Counted from the first letter of the stretch, positions 39,773 through 51,300 are shown. The stretch: DNA of 64,000 nt from Euborellia annulipes (GCA_023213315.1 JAKCPI010011600.1:1-64000), one strand, 5' to 3'. Numbers and translations are program-made. The notes: generated from the sequence alone by a model not told the origin.

Positions 39773-40118
39773 AGGAATACTCCTTTCTGTTTTTAATCTC
39801 CTGGTAATTAAATTATTATTTTGTATATAAAATCTTTATAATAGAATAAAATAACTGATTTGTGCTGCACTCTTGTGGAGACTTTAACAATTATACTTAT
39901 AATTCTAAACGTCTCCGCAAGATCGCAGCACAAATCAGCTTGAATAGGAACACTCCTGTCTGTTTTTAATCTCCTGATACAAAAAAAATATTTTGTATTC
40001 AAATCTTTATAATAGATAGAATAAAATAACTGATTTGTGCTGCACTCTTGTGGAGACTTTAACAATTATACTTATAATTCTAAACGTCTCCACAAGATCG
40101 CAGCACAAATCAACCTGA
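39773..40118. repeat. Tandem dimer of a 173-bp unit, each with a long hairpin
   Basis: AGGAA(T/C)ACTCCT starts the units at 39773 and 39946. Each unit contains GATTTGTGCTGCACTCTTG followed about 55 bp later by its near-complement (CAAGATCGCAGCACAAATC), a stem of about 25 pairs. No hammerhead core was found. Confidence 0.85.
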
Positions 40119-40299
40119 GACCTCCCTGCCTGAGATAGTCTCTTCAATGAGTGTTGAAATACGAGGTTGTAATATGGCATTACATTCCATATCTTACAGG
40201 CTAAGGCAACTTCTATTGGAGGAATTTAAATCCATTGTTCTTATATCATTAATTTGTGATAATACCCTGCTCATTTACTCCTCCAAATTTGTTCTCGCC

Positions 40300-40530
40300 C
40301 TCGGGGTTTGGTGTAGGGGTTAGCGTGTAAACCTCGTATACCAAAAGTCGCGGGTTCGGACCCCAGGCAGTCTGATGATTTTATTTAAGCCATTTGGATA
40401 CTAATATGTATATTAATCTCTATAACGGATATCGTAAAAGTCTTAAATGGCCTAACTTGCCAAAAAGACTGTGTGTATGTGTGTGTGAATGTGAGTGTGA
40501 ATGAGAAAAAAGTGTGACTGTTTTTTTTTT
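40300..40530 (+). mobile_element. SINE-1, near full length
   Basis: The tRNA-derived head has GGTTTGGTGTAGGGGTTAGC (A box) and GCGGGTTCGGACCCCAGG (B box). The body has TTTAAGCCATTTGGATACTA, GTCTTAAATGGCCTAACTTG and CCAAAAAGACTGTGTG, then a (GT/GA)n-rich end and a T-run. Other copies: 45606-45853 (-), 49138-49384 (-), and parts at 15095-15265, 45390-45440 and 52275-52375. Confidence 0.85.
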
Positions 40531-40544
40531 TATAAGAATAAAAA

Positions 40545-42024
40545 AAAAAAAATTAAAATTGTGGCCTTCATGCCAACATAAATAAAAAAAAGAGTCAAGA
40601 TTCCCTAAAGCAAAATTTATATTCCACAAATCATTTCTCTCGTTATAATGACAGATAAATAAAATTATAGGTTAGCATTAAAAATAAAAGGAAATAGATA
40701 ATATGATTTAAAAAAAAAAAAGTGCAGGAGGTGGATTTGAACTCGCGAAGCTTGGTTACTAGAGAATGGAAAAAATATGATTTCTTGATGACGAATTAAC
40801 CACTTGAGCCATACTGTAGTATAATTTAAAGAGGGGAAAATAAGCCATTTAAGAAACCTGAAATAAAAGAAGTATTAAAAAGATTTTAATATTCCACATA
40901 TGATATATCATTTTTTACTAAATTTAATGCAGATTAATAATTTATAATCAAAATGTCAATAGGATCCATAGTTTTCAAATAATTCAATGGGCAAAGGTCA
41001 GATTGTTTATGCCTTAATTTAATTAAACCAAAAACTCTATCTAACATATGATACATGTAATTAATTCTTGAATTCCCCCTGATTCCAGAGAACTAAAATC
41101 CTTTTAATTATATGATCTAATTTGACTCTTATTGGCGATCAAAGTTAAGCTTATTTTCGACCTTAATGACATCCACACTCAATTTTCTATATTATCGAAA
41201 AATCTTATTTAGCATTGTCTGATTAAAACCAAATTTTTACCAGAGATTTATAATTAATAAATGAGTTTTTTCTAAAGTTTCATTGAGATTGGTAAAGAAA
41301 TAAATAAAATATTGACTATTTTGTAAATTGAGTTTTAGAATTCGGGATCCCGGATGTGTAAAGAGAGCCGTCTATGAACCGGCTCTAGGCTTGAAACTGA
41401 GATCCCAAATTCTAAAACTAAATTTACAAAATAGTCAATATTTTATTTATTTCTTTACCAATCTCAATGAAACTTTAGAAAAAAACTCATTTTTTCATTA
41501 TAAATCTCTGGTAAAAATTTGGTTTTAATCAGACAATGCTAAATAAGCTTTTTCGATAATATAGAAAATTGAGTGTTGATGTCATTTAAGGTCGAAAATA
41601 GTCTTAACTTTGATCGCCAATAACTCTAAAATTAGATCATAAAATTAAAAGGGGTTTAGTTATTTGGAATCAGGAGAAATTCAAGAATTAATAACATGTA
41701 TCATATGATATATAGACTTTTTTGGTTTGATTATATTAAAGCATTCACAATGTGACGTTTGTCCATTGAATAATTCGAAATCTATGCATGCTGGTGAAAT
41801 TTTAATTATAAATTAATAATCTGCGTAAAATCTAGTAAAAAATGATATATCATATGTGCAATATTAAAATTTTTTTAACACCACTTTTATTCGATGTTTC
41901 TTACATGGTCTATTTTCCTTTAAAATAATAAATTAATCCATAGGTGAAACGGTTAAATCATCGGTAAAAATTATTTTTTTCCCTCCTTTATCCCAACTTG
42001 CGCGAGTTCAAATCCATCTCGTGC
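40545..42024. repeat. Second 1.3-kb palindrome (40722-42024) with its flank
   Basis: It has the same arms and tRNA-like ends as 13547-14855, but the right arm is more diverged (ATCCATCTCGTGCA at its end). The centre (about 41343-41408) is the reverse complement of the centre of the first copy, so the two copies are inverted relative to each other. 40545-40710 is the flanking segment shared with 14870-15095. Confidence 0.88.
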
Positions 42025-42145
42025 AATGTTTTTTTAAATTAAATTCCTTTTATATTTACTTATCATTTTCGAAAAAATGAAATAAATAAAAAATCAAACA
42101 ATATAAATACAAGCTATTGAAATGTTGCCAGATTTAGTTTAGTCG

Positions 42146-42490
42146 CATGGGCGTAACTACAGAATTTGGCTGGGGAGGGGGACATATGGGTCCAGGGGAG
42201 GGGCGAGGGGGGGGGTCTGCCCCAGGCCCCGAGTCGGCATAGGCCCCCATATATTTATAAAAAAAAATTTAATGAAAATTTCTCTTTGAGAGGCCCCAGA
42301 GCCCTCAGGGCTCAAGTAAAAACGGAAAAATGTAGATAAAAAAAAAAATTAATGAAAATTTCTCTTTGAGAGGCCCCAGAGCCCTCAGGGCTCAAGTAAA
42401 AACGGAAAAATTTAGATAAAAAAAAAATAAATAAATAAAGGGTCGGACTAAGCCGAGCGCACAACTTTGCCCCCCCCCCCCCCATTATTC
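42146..42490. repeat. G/C-tract element end with an 80-bp tandem duplication
   Basis: CATGGGCGTAACTACAG at 42146 resembles hAT-type MITE termini. Inside, AATGAAAATTTCTCTTTGAG plus GGCCCCAGAGCCCTCAGGGC is repeated with period 80 (about 42271 and 42351), and a third, diverged copy is at 43395-43440. The right end is not clear. Confidence 0.5.
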
Positions 42491-42545
42491 AAAGAAATAA
42501 CGCAACGCGTTTGTTATTTGTTTTGATTTTGCTCTGTTGCTAATA

Positions 42546-42919
42546 GGAACTAGGAACCGACCGAATATTCGGTTTCGGTTACGGTTTCGGCCAGTTTCGG
42601 CCAAAAATCCTGGTTTCGGCCAAAAAGTAGCCGAAACTTTCGGCCGGCCGAAACTAGAGTCTGAAAAAATGGGATGAGACTCGCATGCCAAAAAAAAAAA
42701 AGGTCAAATAATTTGCACTTGAGTGAGAAAAAAAATTAGTCTCCTCCCTTAAAAAAAGGTAAAATGATTTTCACGGGAGGGAAAAAATATTCAAAAAAAA
42801 AAAAGGTAAAATGAAAAAAAAAATTTTATAGGAAATACAAGTTTTGGTTTCGGTTACGGTTTCGGCCGAATATTCGGTTTCGGTTTCGGCTGAAAATCTT
42901 GTTTCGGTCTGACCCTAGT
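42546..42919. mobile_element. TTTCGG-rich element with short inverted termini
   Basis: CTAGGAACCGACCGAA at left and TTCGGTCTGACCCTAG at right are inverted with a few mismatches. Both halves carry CCGAATATTCGGTTTCGG arrays. A related inverted copy is at about 59390-59480. Target duplication uncertain. Confidence 0.5.
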
Positions 42920-43628
42920 TGCTATACACAATTCTCTAATTTAATTTATTTTTTAACAAATTTATGACAAATTAGGATACAAATATTATATATCATTTTA
43001 CTCGGGAGAAAGTCTAGTTTCTGAATATATAAAAAAAATTATAGGTTATGTAAGAAAAAAATATTGCCCCCCCCCCTCTAGAGCGCCCCCTGATGGTCCG
43101 ATGTTTACCAAAAGCTTTTCAGTTCTTGAGCTTTACCCCTAGTTTATGTGTGCAAAATTTCAAAACAATTGGATGAATAGTTTTTGAGTTTTCGTTGACG
43201 AAAAATATTATCACAGACATACACACACACAGGCACAAAGACATCAGAAACGCAGACATCATTCCAAAAAGTACTTAAATGTATTCAGGGGACCTCAAAA
43301 CGCATTTTGGCAGCTTCAGAAAAATTTCGATTTTTTTTACGATTACATTAACTTTACCTGTCCAACCTACTGTTGATGGGCAAAGTTAAAAATTTAATGA
43401 AAATTTCTCTTTGAGAGGCCCCGGGGCCTTTGGAGTTCAGGGGTATATACGGTAGGACTATTTTAAAAATATTTTTGTGTATGGAGGAGAGGGATATTTA
43501 AAGATGACCCCCCCCCAAAAAAAAATTCAATATAAGGCCCCCTACTTTAGTGCCGCCCTAGGCCCCCAACTGCCTCGGTACGCCTCTGTTCTTATGAGAC
43601 TTATTTTCTCTTTAAAAAAGTAAATAAA

Positions 43629-44610
43629 GTATGGCTCAGGTGGTTAATTCGTCCTCAAGCAATCTATATTTTTTTCCATTCTCACGGAACCAAACTTCGC
43701 GAGTTCAAATCCACCTCCTGCACTTTTTTTTTTTTTAAATCATATTATCAATTTTCTTTTATTACTTTCTCTTACCTATGTATATATGTAATATATATAT
43801 AGAGAGAAAGTATTGGATTCATGTCAAAAATTCGATGTCGAGATTTTGATGGATCTTCACGTTTTGAGGTCCCCTGAATCCAAAAAAGTGGTTTTCGCGA
43901 CATGGTCTGTCTGTGTGTGTGTCTGTCTGTGTGTGTGTCTGTGAACAAAATATCTCAAGAACGAAAAGAGCTAGGAAGTTGAAATTTTATATTTAAGTTA
44001 GGCACCCCCATGGGACGTGACACGAAGCTTTTGAACAAAATCGACCAAAAAGTACTAGTACTTTACTGATTCACTTTTTCAGTTTTTTTCGATTTTCTCA
44101 AAATTTGCTCCAACGATTTTTTTTTAAATTCAAAAATCAATTATTTTTTAGATTCTCTATAAAATGTCTATTCTCATTTTGTGATTGAAATCTTCTGAAG
44201 ACCACTTTACTCTTGTTCTCCATAGAAAGGATAGGGGAAATGGTTGCCATGGTATCAAAATATAAACATTTTCCCATACTTATAAATTTTACATCTTGAA
44301 TTCAATTGTACCCTACTGTCGGAAACTAAATACATGTCGACACAAAAAATCTGGTGTGACAAGCACAGTACACAACTTTCGATTACCGAAGGTAAGAGAA
44401 AGTTGTGTGCTGTGCGCCAGTCACACCAGATTTTTTTTAATGCTAACTTATAATTTCATTTATCTGTCATTATAACGAGATAATGGTTTTGTGGAATATA
44501 AATTTTGGTAACCCTAAGTTTTAGGGAATTTTGACAAATTTTTAAATAACTTTTTTTTATTTATTTTGGCATGAAGGCCACAATTTTAACCAAGTGCACT
44601 GGCTGGAGTT
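43629..44610 (+). repeat. Third copy of the palindrome right end, split by an insertion
   Basis: 43629-43740 is the tRNA-like end (TATGGCTCAGGTGGTTAATT ... GCGAGTTCAAATCCACCTCC). 44433-44610 is the flanking segment that follows it at the first copy. 43760-44432 is a foreign insertion of the GTACTAGTAC repeat family. Confidence 0.75.
43783..44432. mobile_element. GTACTAGTAC-family repeat, longest copy
   Basis: It starts near TATATATAGAGAGAAAGTAT, has AAATTCGATGTCGAGATTTT and CCAAAAAGTACTAGTACTTT, and ends in a palindrome, 44348-44432 (CTGGTGTGACAAGCACAGTA ... CAGTCACACCAG). Other pieces: 16260-16510, 25195-25472, 36850-37430, 56200-56300 and 61296-61860. No coding capacity, so it is a non-autonomous element of unknown class. 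Confidence 0.65.
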
Positions 44611-44907
44611 GGAGAACGTATCTGGAGGACCAAATGAGAATTGTATTATCACATATTAATGATATATCATTAGAGACCGGATTTTAAGCAAAATGCTTAT
44701 TGCTGAATTTTATAAACAGCCATTAGATATTTAATTTCTATACGAATTAGGAAAAACTAAGTGCATTGAGATTGCATTTTTATGCTTTTTTTGAGTTTTT
44801 GTGCTTTTTTTCCCTTTGGTGCTTATTTGAACTTATTTTACGAATATTTATAATTTTTTTTTTTTTTTTTTATTAAAAAACTTTTTTCCCATTCACACAC
44901 GCATACA

Positions 44908-45075
44908 CTAGGGACGTATATAAGGGGGGGGGGGGCCCAAAAAAAAAAATTTTCCAAAAACCCCGCAGTGTGAAAAAAATAGCCCTGTAAAAAAAATTTT
45001 TTCCGCAGGGTGAAAAAATTTGGTTCCGCAAAAAAAAATTTTTCGCAGGGCGGGGCGGAATAAATTTAGTTTCTT
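44908..45075. repeat. Truncated hAT-type G/C-tract element
   Basis: CTAGGGACGTATATAAGG plus a G-run matches the left end of 38578-39079 and 58949-59220. The right end is missing. Confidence 0.5.
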
Positions 45076-45605
45076 TAAAAAAAAAATTTGTATACTCTAT
45101 TGGTATGAGTAAAAATTGCTTATTAGATGCTTTTTTTTCAACTTTTATGCTTATTTAACAACTTTTTATTCGAGTTTTTTATGCTTTTTTAAGCACTTTT
45201 TTTTCCATTTTTTTATGCTTTTTTGTCCGGTCTCTATACATATATCATTAATCTGTGGATTGAAACATGCTGTCAGAGCCAGAGAGATGACTTCAGCAAC
45301 TCAGGGAGGAATTTCATGCTAAAACGCTACTAGCGCCACGATTGGCTACTGAATCAGTCTTGAACAATGGATTTCAATTCCTCCCATAGCCCCCGGGCTT
45401 GGTGTAGGGGCTAGCGTGCTAACCTCGTATACGAAAATACACAATAGAGAATCCTAAATAACTACAAAATTTCATAAGAATTGGAAAAAAAATTTTTAAA
45501 TGCGTAAAAATTCCAAAGGGGACCCCCCCTTTTGAATCGAAATTAACATGCAATTCCCCATAGGCATTTAACATTGGCTCTATGGAACGAAAGAGCCGGA
45601 AAGTG

Positions 45606-45853
45606 AATTTTTTTTTAAACACACACTTTTTTCTCATTCACACTCACACTCAGACACACATTCACACAGTCTTTTCTGCAACTTAGGCCATTTAAGACTT
45701 TGACGAAACGTTAATTATTAATATATTATAGGGGGTCCAGGCATTTCTATTTAAGCCATTTGGCTTAAATAAAATCGGACTGCCTGGGGTCCGAACCCGC
45801 GACGTTCGGTATAGAAGGTAGGCACGCTACCAACTAGACCAAGCCCGTAGGCA
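45606..45853 (-). mobile_element. SINE-1 copy, minus strand
   Basis: Reading in reverse: head with GGTCTAGTTGGTAGCGTGCC and GCGGGTTCGGACCCCAGG, a TTTAAGCCAAATGGC hairpin, AGTCTTAAATGGCCTAAG, then the GTGTG-rich tail and TTAAAAAAAA. The head of another copy is at about 45390-45440 (+). Confidence 0.8.
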
Positions 45854-45991
45854 ATTGATTTATATAAATTTTAATCTAATAAAAAGATTTAAATTCTGTT
45901 ACCATGGCATCCATTTCTCCTATCTTTCCTATGAAGAACAAGAGTTACACACAGCGAGGTTCTGCGAAAGTTTGGATCTATAAGTGAGGGC

Positions 45992-46169
45992 GCCCGGGAG
46001 CCGTGGCTCAGTGGGAAGACATTAGCTTCTCGCACCGGAGTCCCGGGTTCGCTTCCCATCCCAAGCGAGAAAAATTTATTTCATTTGATTTGACTACAAA
46101 TCATTTGAAATAAATAGGGATGGGGTCTAAATGGCCTTAGATGCCGAGAAGGACCTTAAAAAAAAAAAA
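45992..46169 (+). mobile_element. SINE-2, full length with target duplication
   Basis: The 12-bp duplication ATAAGTGAGGGC lies at 45980-45991 and 46170-46181. The tRNA-like head has GCCGTGGCTCAGTGGGAAG (A box) and CCCGGGTTCGCTTCCC (B box). The body ends GGTCTAAATGGCCTTAGATG, CCGAGAAGGACCTT and an A-tail. The tail shares its AAATGGCCT...TGCCGA block with SINE-1. Confidence 0.9.
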
Positions 46170-46603
46170 ATAAGTGAGGGCATGGGCTGCCCACGTTGGA
46201 CTTAAATCGAACAAACCTAATGGTTGCTTGGTCACTGGCTGCCAAAGGTCGAGATTTTTAGAACAAAAAGTTCGGAGCTATTCCACTAAATTTAAGAGCG
46301 CACTTTCCATAGACTTTCACTCAAGTAAAATTTTTATAAAGCAGACTCGTAATGTGTTTAATGATTTAATTAATCATTTTTCAGCTGATCAATACATCCT
46401 TTGGTTATATCACTCTTCTTCAAAACATAAATATGAGGGAACAATATTAATTAACATCGTCTATAATTGGCTCATTGATTGATTAATAAGAAAAAAAAAA
46501 CTCCTGGATAATTATTTAACAGTGGGGGATAGCCCCCAGAAGACCTTAACTTACACTAGATATTTTTGTTCTTAAAGAAATCAATAGAGTAACAACTGTT
46601 TTT

Positions 46604-47163
46604 GAGGGCTCACTGGTGTAGTGAGCTAGGGTGTCAGCTTCTGCAAAGAAGATCCCTGTTCAAATCCTTGGCGTGCGGGATTTTTCATTAAATAAAAATA
46701 TTTATTTAATGTAAACAAATCCTCAAGCAAGCCCTGGATTGGAATATAGGATCTTACCCCAATAGCCCTCAGGCAACTTTACAAGGAGAGGGAGTTGTTG
46801 TGACATCCCGTCCTGTGGAAGGGACGTAAAGGTTCCCTCTAAGTGATGCATTCTTCGAAAGGAGTAGGCTACACGCCGGTGCTGAGGGAGTCCCTCCTCA
46901 ACTAGGACATCCTCCATAGCATAGAAGAGGTTGGATATAAGGAGCCGGTTGGAACCAGAAATAAGGATTAGTTCACTAGCTAGAGACGAAAGCAGGAGGA
47001 GGAGTTAGAGATAGGAAATGATGTAACTTCACGGGGTGCCGGTAGATGGCTACGGCCAGAGGCCGGTTGAGTTTGAGGTGTGTGTCTTCGTGCACGAAAG
47101 CACCTCGGGTAAATAAACGGGGATCCCGATAGGAATTTCAAATAAAAATAAAAAAAAAAAAAA
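46604..47163 (+). mobile_element. SINE-3, 560 bp, with 13-bp target duplication
   Basis: The duplication AACAACTGTTTTT lies at 46591-46603 and 47164-47176. The tRNA-like head has CACTGGTGTAGTGAGCTAGG and CTGTTCAAATCC. The body starts GTAAACAAATCCTCAAGCAA, is GC-rich and non-coding, and ends in an A-rich tail. The body start is shared with 49496-49540. It is unusually long for a SINE. Confidence 0.88.
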
Positions 47164-47179
47164 AACAACTGTTTTTACA

Positions 47180-48310
47180 CATTTTTATTTATTCTGATTT
47201 GTTTTTTAAACATCTATATATATAATTCGCTAATGTCCGTCTGTCTGTCTATATAGCGCTATAAGTCAGGACTGTATGGAGGATGTTGTAACAAAATCAT
47301 TATGTGATCGGTAAGCTGAAAAAGGATCTAGGTGAAAGACGATTCCAAAACGATGAGAAGGTGAGTGAAAAGTTGCTAAATGGAGATGATTTCTGTGCAT
47401 CTGGAATTTCCGAGAAATATTCATAGTCTCTTGGGGACTATTGGAAAAGTTAGCTAATATTGTATGTTGTTGCCTATATGTATGTGGTTTCATAAATGGC
47501 CATAACTTGGAAGTGTAACTAACTTACTTTTTGATTCATCCTCATATATACATGTAAATCAAATATATTGCAATAACTTGGGATAAATTGTTTAATTTAT
47601 ATCAATATAACAAAGTTCAATTGAAAATTTCTACCATTGTTTATTTAACTTGCTATAAGAACATGGACTATTTAAAAAATCCAATTGATAAATGAATAAA
47701 ATATATATATATATGGTTTCGATTTGGAAATTTAATGTTTTGATTTGGAAATTGAAGTCCTGAAAAAAAAAAAAAAAAAAAAAAATTAGTAATCAATCAA
47801 ATATACATTTAATGAAGGCATTTTTCTAAAAACAATATATATATATTGTATATATATACCATGAATTATAAATTCGTATAAGACAAAGATATAATTTATC
47901 AAAAAAAATATCGATTTCCAATTCTACATTTGAATTTATTTGAAATTATAAATGTATAAAATAATAATTAGGCATAAAAATTTAATTAAAAAAAATAACT
48001 CAGCAATGTGATTTTTGGGAGATACATTATGCAATATGTTATGCTTTACATGATTAATAGCAAAGAAAATTTGAAATTTATATTTAAAAAAAAATTACTC
48101 CTTTTGTTATTGAAAAAATACTGTATATATATATATATCATCAAAATTTATTCCATGAGCAAATTTCATAATAATAAAAGAGTAGTTGAAACTCTGCAAA
48201 AAATGTTAGTTTTATTCTGAATAAATTTTAAGAGTTTGGTCAGTGATGAAAAACATTCCAGTTATTGTTTTTTAATTTAGTTTTATATTTAAAAAGAGGG
48301 AAAATAAATT
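47180..48310. other. Stretch downstream of SART1, nothing firm
   Basis: It contains a run of CTGTCTGTC-type simple repeat at about 47235-47250 and AT-rich sequence. A possible extra SART1 acceptor (minus-strand TTTTTTGCAG, ending at about 48198) is discussed under findings. Confidence 0.4.
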
Positions 48311-48319
48311 GAAATAAAC

Positions 48320-51300
48320 TTACGTTTGTTTAGATCCACTAAGAACAATAAAGGCTGATTGTGTTTCCTTTTGCTTTTGCTGAAGAAGATTTAACGTCCC
48401 CAATGGGGTATCCGTCGAACTCATTTGTTTCATCAACTAAAAATAAAAATAAATAACTTCTAATAAATTTATTTAAATGAATATTCAGAATATATGTTTT
48501 TGTTCACTAATAGAGTTTAAAATTTCCGTTAGTGTTGTATATAACATGAATAATTAAAAAAAAAAAACATTGATTAATACTTAGGGAGAAAGGATGTCAG
48601 CCAAACAGGAGAGCCTCAATCAAATGGAAATACTAATACAAGAAAACTTTTCGGCTTTAATTAGATAAAGCCATCTTCAGTTCTTATGAGATTATTGGCA
48701 ATCTCAATGTATACACCATTAAGAAGCAGATAGAGTTGTCATCAAAGCCAAGTCTCAAATGTATATATGTATACATGTGAGCAGAGGTCATCTTATGTAC
48801 ATATTTTATATTTTTATATATAATTTTGTATATTTTAATAGGAGAATTAAAGCATAATGTTTCAACTAGAGCCAACGGTTACCAGTTTAAAATTAATTTT
48901 GTATATGTTAATATATAACTCCTCTCTCTGCATCTCGATGGTGTATACATTGAGATTGCCAATAATCTCAAAAGAACTCAAGATGGCATCTATATATATA
49001 TCAATAATAGCGGAGTGTCCGTCTGTCCGTCCGTCGGTCTGTCACGCTCTGTTTGACCAACATTCCGTTGGAATTTTGAAATGTAATTTTGCAGGCTTCT
49101 AGAGGACGTTATGGAGAGTACAGGAAAAAAAATACTTTTTTTTTTTCTCATTCACACTCACACTCACACACACATTCACTCAGTCTTTTCGGCAGCTTAG
49201 ACCATTTAAGACTTTAGACGATAACCGTTGTATTTAATATATATATATTGGGGGTTCAGGCATTTCTATTTAAGCCATCTGGTATCCAAATGGCTTAAAT
49301 AAAATCATCTGACTGCCTGGGTCCGAACCCGCGACGTTTGGTATAGGCGGTAGGCACGCTACCTACTACGCCAAACTCGGGGGCAAAAAAAATACTTGTG
49401 ACCCGAAATTCCTATAACTTTTTGAATTATTAATTGCTAAAATTACGATTTCTCCCATAGAATGTATGGAGAAATATTTATGTATTCTATGAATGTAAAC
49501 AAATCCTCAAGCAGGCACTGGATTGGAATCCGTAGCAATATTGTCATAATTGTCGAGGGTCCGCTGCAGGCTGGCCCGAGTCAGCTGGAGGAGGGTTCAG
49601 GGGGCGAAGCCGGCTAGTTATCTAATTAAACCCGAAGCGTTTTCTTGTATTGGGATTTTCATTTGATAGAGTCTATCCTGTTTGGCTGACATCTTCTCTT
49701 CCTACGTATTAATCTAATCTCATCAACATCGTTATAAAAACAGTAAATTTTGAAATTAACTATAATTTGAAAATTTAAAATTGAGATACTTTTGTAATTA
49801 GAACTTACCCCTTCTTGTTCATTCTTCTTCATTCTTTTTTCAACTTTATTTTTTCCTGGGCCTTTGCCGTGGAATTTATGTGAGAGATATCTAGAAGAAA
49901 AATCACATTAGGTAAAAAATATTTTTTCAAAGTCAGATGTTATATAGACTATTATTGGTTAGGGCGAAAAGTGAATTTTAAATTTAATTGCTTTAAAGGT
50001 ACCCTAAGTGAAATTGGCTAAAAATTAATTTGATTTACAAAAGATTGAAGAAAATGTTTTACCTAAAAGCTTCTTTAGCACTTAAAACATGACCGTCGTC
50101 ATCTATATAATCAAGTTTAACATTTGGTTTAAAACCTTCTTTTTCTTTAAAGTCTGTAGTTGGACCGGAATAACGATCTCTTCTTCCGAATTTATTATCA
50201 TCATCACCACTGGAAAAAAAATATTTTATTATGATATTTAATAAATATATAGTTGGTATATAAATAGCTGGATTAAATTTGAAATTAAAACCATTTGGGT
50301 GAATATTCAATTAATAAATAACATAGGCTAACAAATTATTATGGGAGTTTTTAATTAGAGACCACATTTTGTATTAATTATTTATTAAATATAAATACTG
50401 TACAATGTTTCCGGCTGCTTATTCTGAAGTCGTTTTCAAGTACTGTGGACTAGCTCCGACTGAAGTGAACTAGTCTCTAAGGGACTGTTACGTACATTTT
50501 ATATACAATAACGTCAGCGCCATCTACACTCATTCCCATGAAGTTAAACACAATCATCAAAGCAAGTGTTTACATAAAAAGCACGATGTTAAATTTTTTG
50601 AATTTGATTTTTTGACATAGATGGCACAAAATATTATTATTAAATTATACCAACAATATTGTAGTATATAAAATGCAAGTAACGGTCTCTTAGAGGTTAG
50701 TTCACTAGAGTCGGACCAAGTGCATAGTACTTGAAAACAACTGCAGAATAAGCAGTCGAAACATTTTGCAATATTTATATTTTTAAGGAGACTGGTGGCT
50801 AATCAAATAAGCTGCGGATTACGAATCTAGAGTTGCTATACAACTGGGGTTCAAATTCCACTTGGCGTGAAAATTTTCAAACATTGCCAATGTCTCCTCC
50901 GTCTCTCTGTAATTGGAGTTCTGTTGAGAGATGTAAAAGACATCTGTTGAGAAATGTAAAAAAAAAAAAAAATGTAGTCTATAATTAAAAGCTCCCATAT
51001 TAATAATAATAATAATAATACAAACCATAAAAGATTTAATAAACACATTCGTGATAAATATAAGCTAACAAGTTAATTTAATAATATGATTGATGAGACT
51101 GTATTGTAAAAATAAATTACCCATGCGATTTATCTTCTATTGAATAATTTTGTGCCTGGAGATGAGCAAATCGAGATGCAGACGGTTTATTTTGATCTTC
51201 TCTTTCTAAGTATCCTTTACTAAGAGCTAATTTTAAGGCGCCAGCAACTCCAGTACCTATGTCAGGTTCAGCATCCAAAATGCGTACCTCCTTCGGTATC

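Larger units (their letters stand above)
48591..49700. repeat. Inverted repeat around the SART1 intron 11 hammerhead-like motif
   Basis: GATGTCAGCCAAACAGGAGA and TACAAGAAAAC (48592-48650) recur inverted at 49630-49700 (GTTTTCTTGTATTGGG ... TCCTGTTTGGCTGACATC). Between them are a second, broken CTCAAGATGGC motif (48980-48990), SINE-1 and a fragment of SINE-3. Confidence 0.6.

Noticed and set aside
39773..40118. Considered as a retrozyme dimer
   Set aside because: Size and tandem state fit, but neither strand has CUGANGA or GAAA cores, so I do not call it a ribozyme.
40305..40375. Possible tRNA gene with good A and B boxes
   Set aside because: Same head is repeated at 45390, 45853 and 49384 attached to a common tail; it is SINE-1.
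46004..46078. Possible tRNA gene
   Set aside because: Acceptor arms do not pair, and the segment is the head of a SINE with target duplications and A-tail.
46174..46482. 102-codon plus-strand ORF after SINE-2
   Set aside because: No recognisable domain; it starts inside the target duplication of the SINE and the sequence is AT-rich. No support as a gene.
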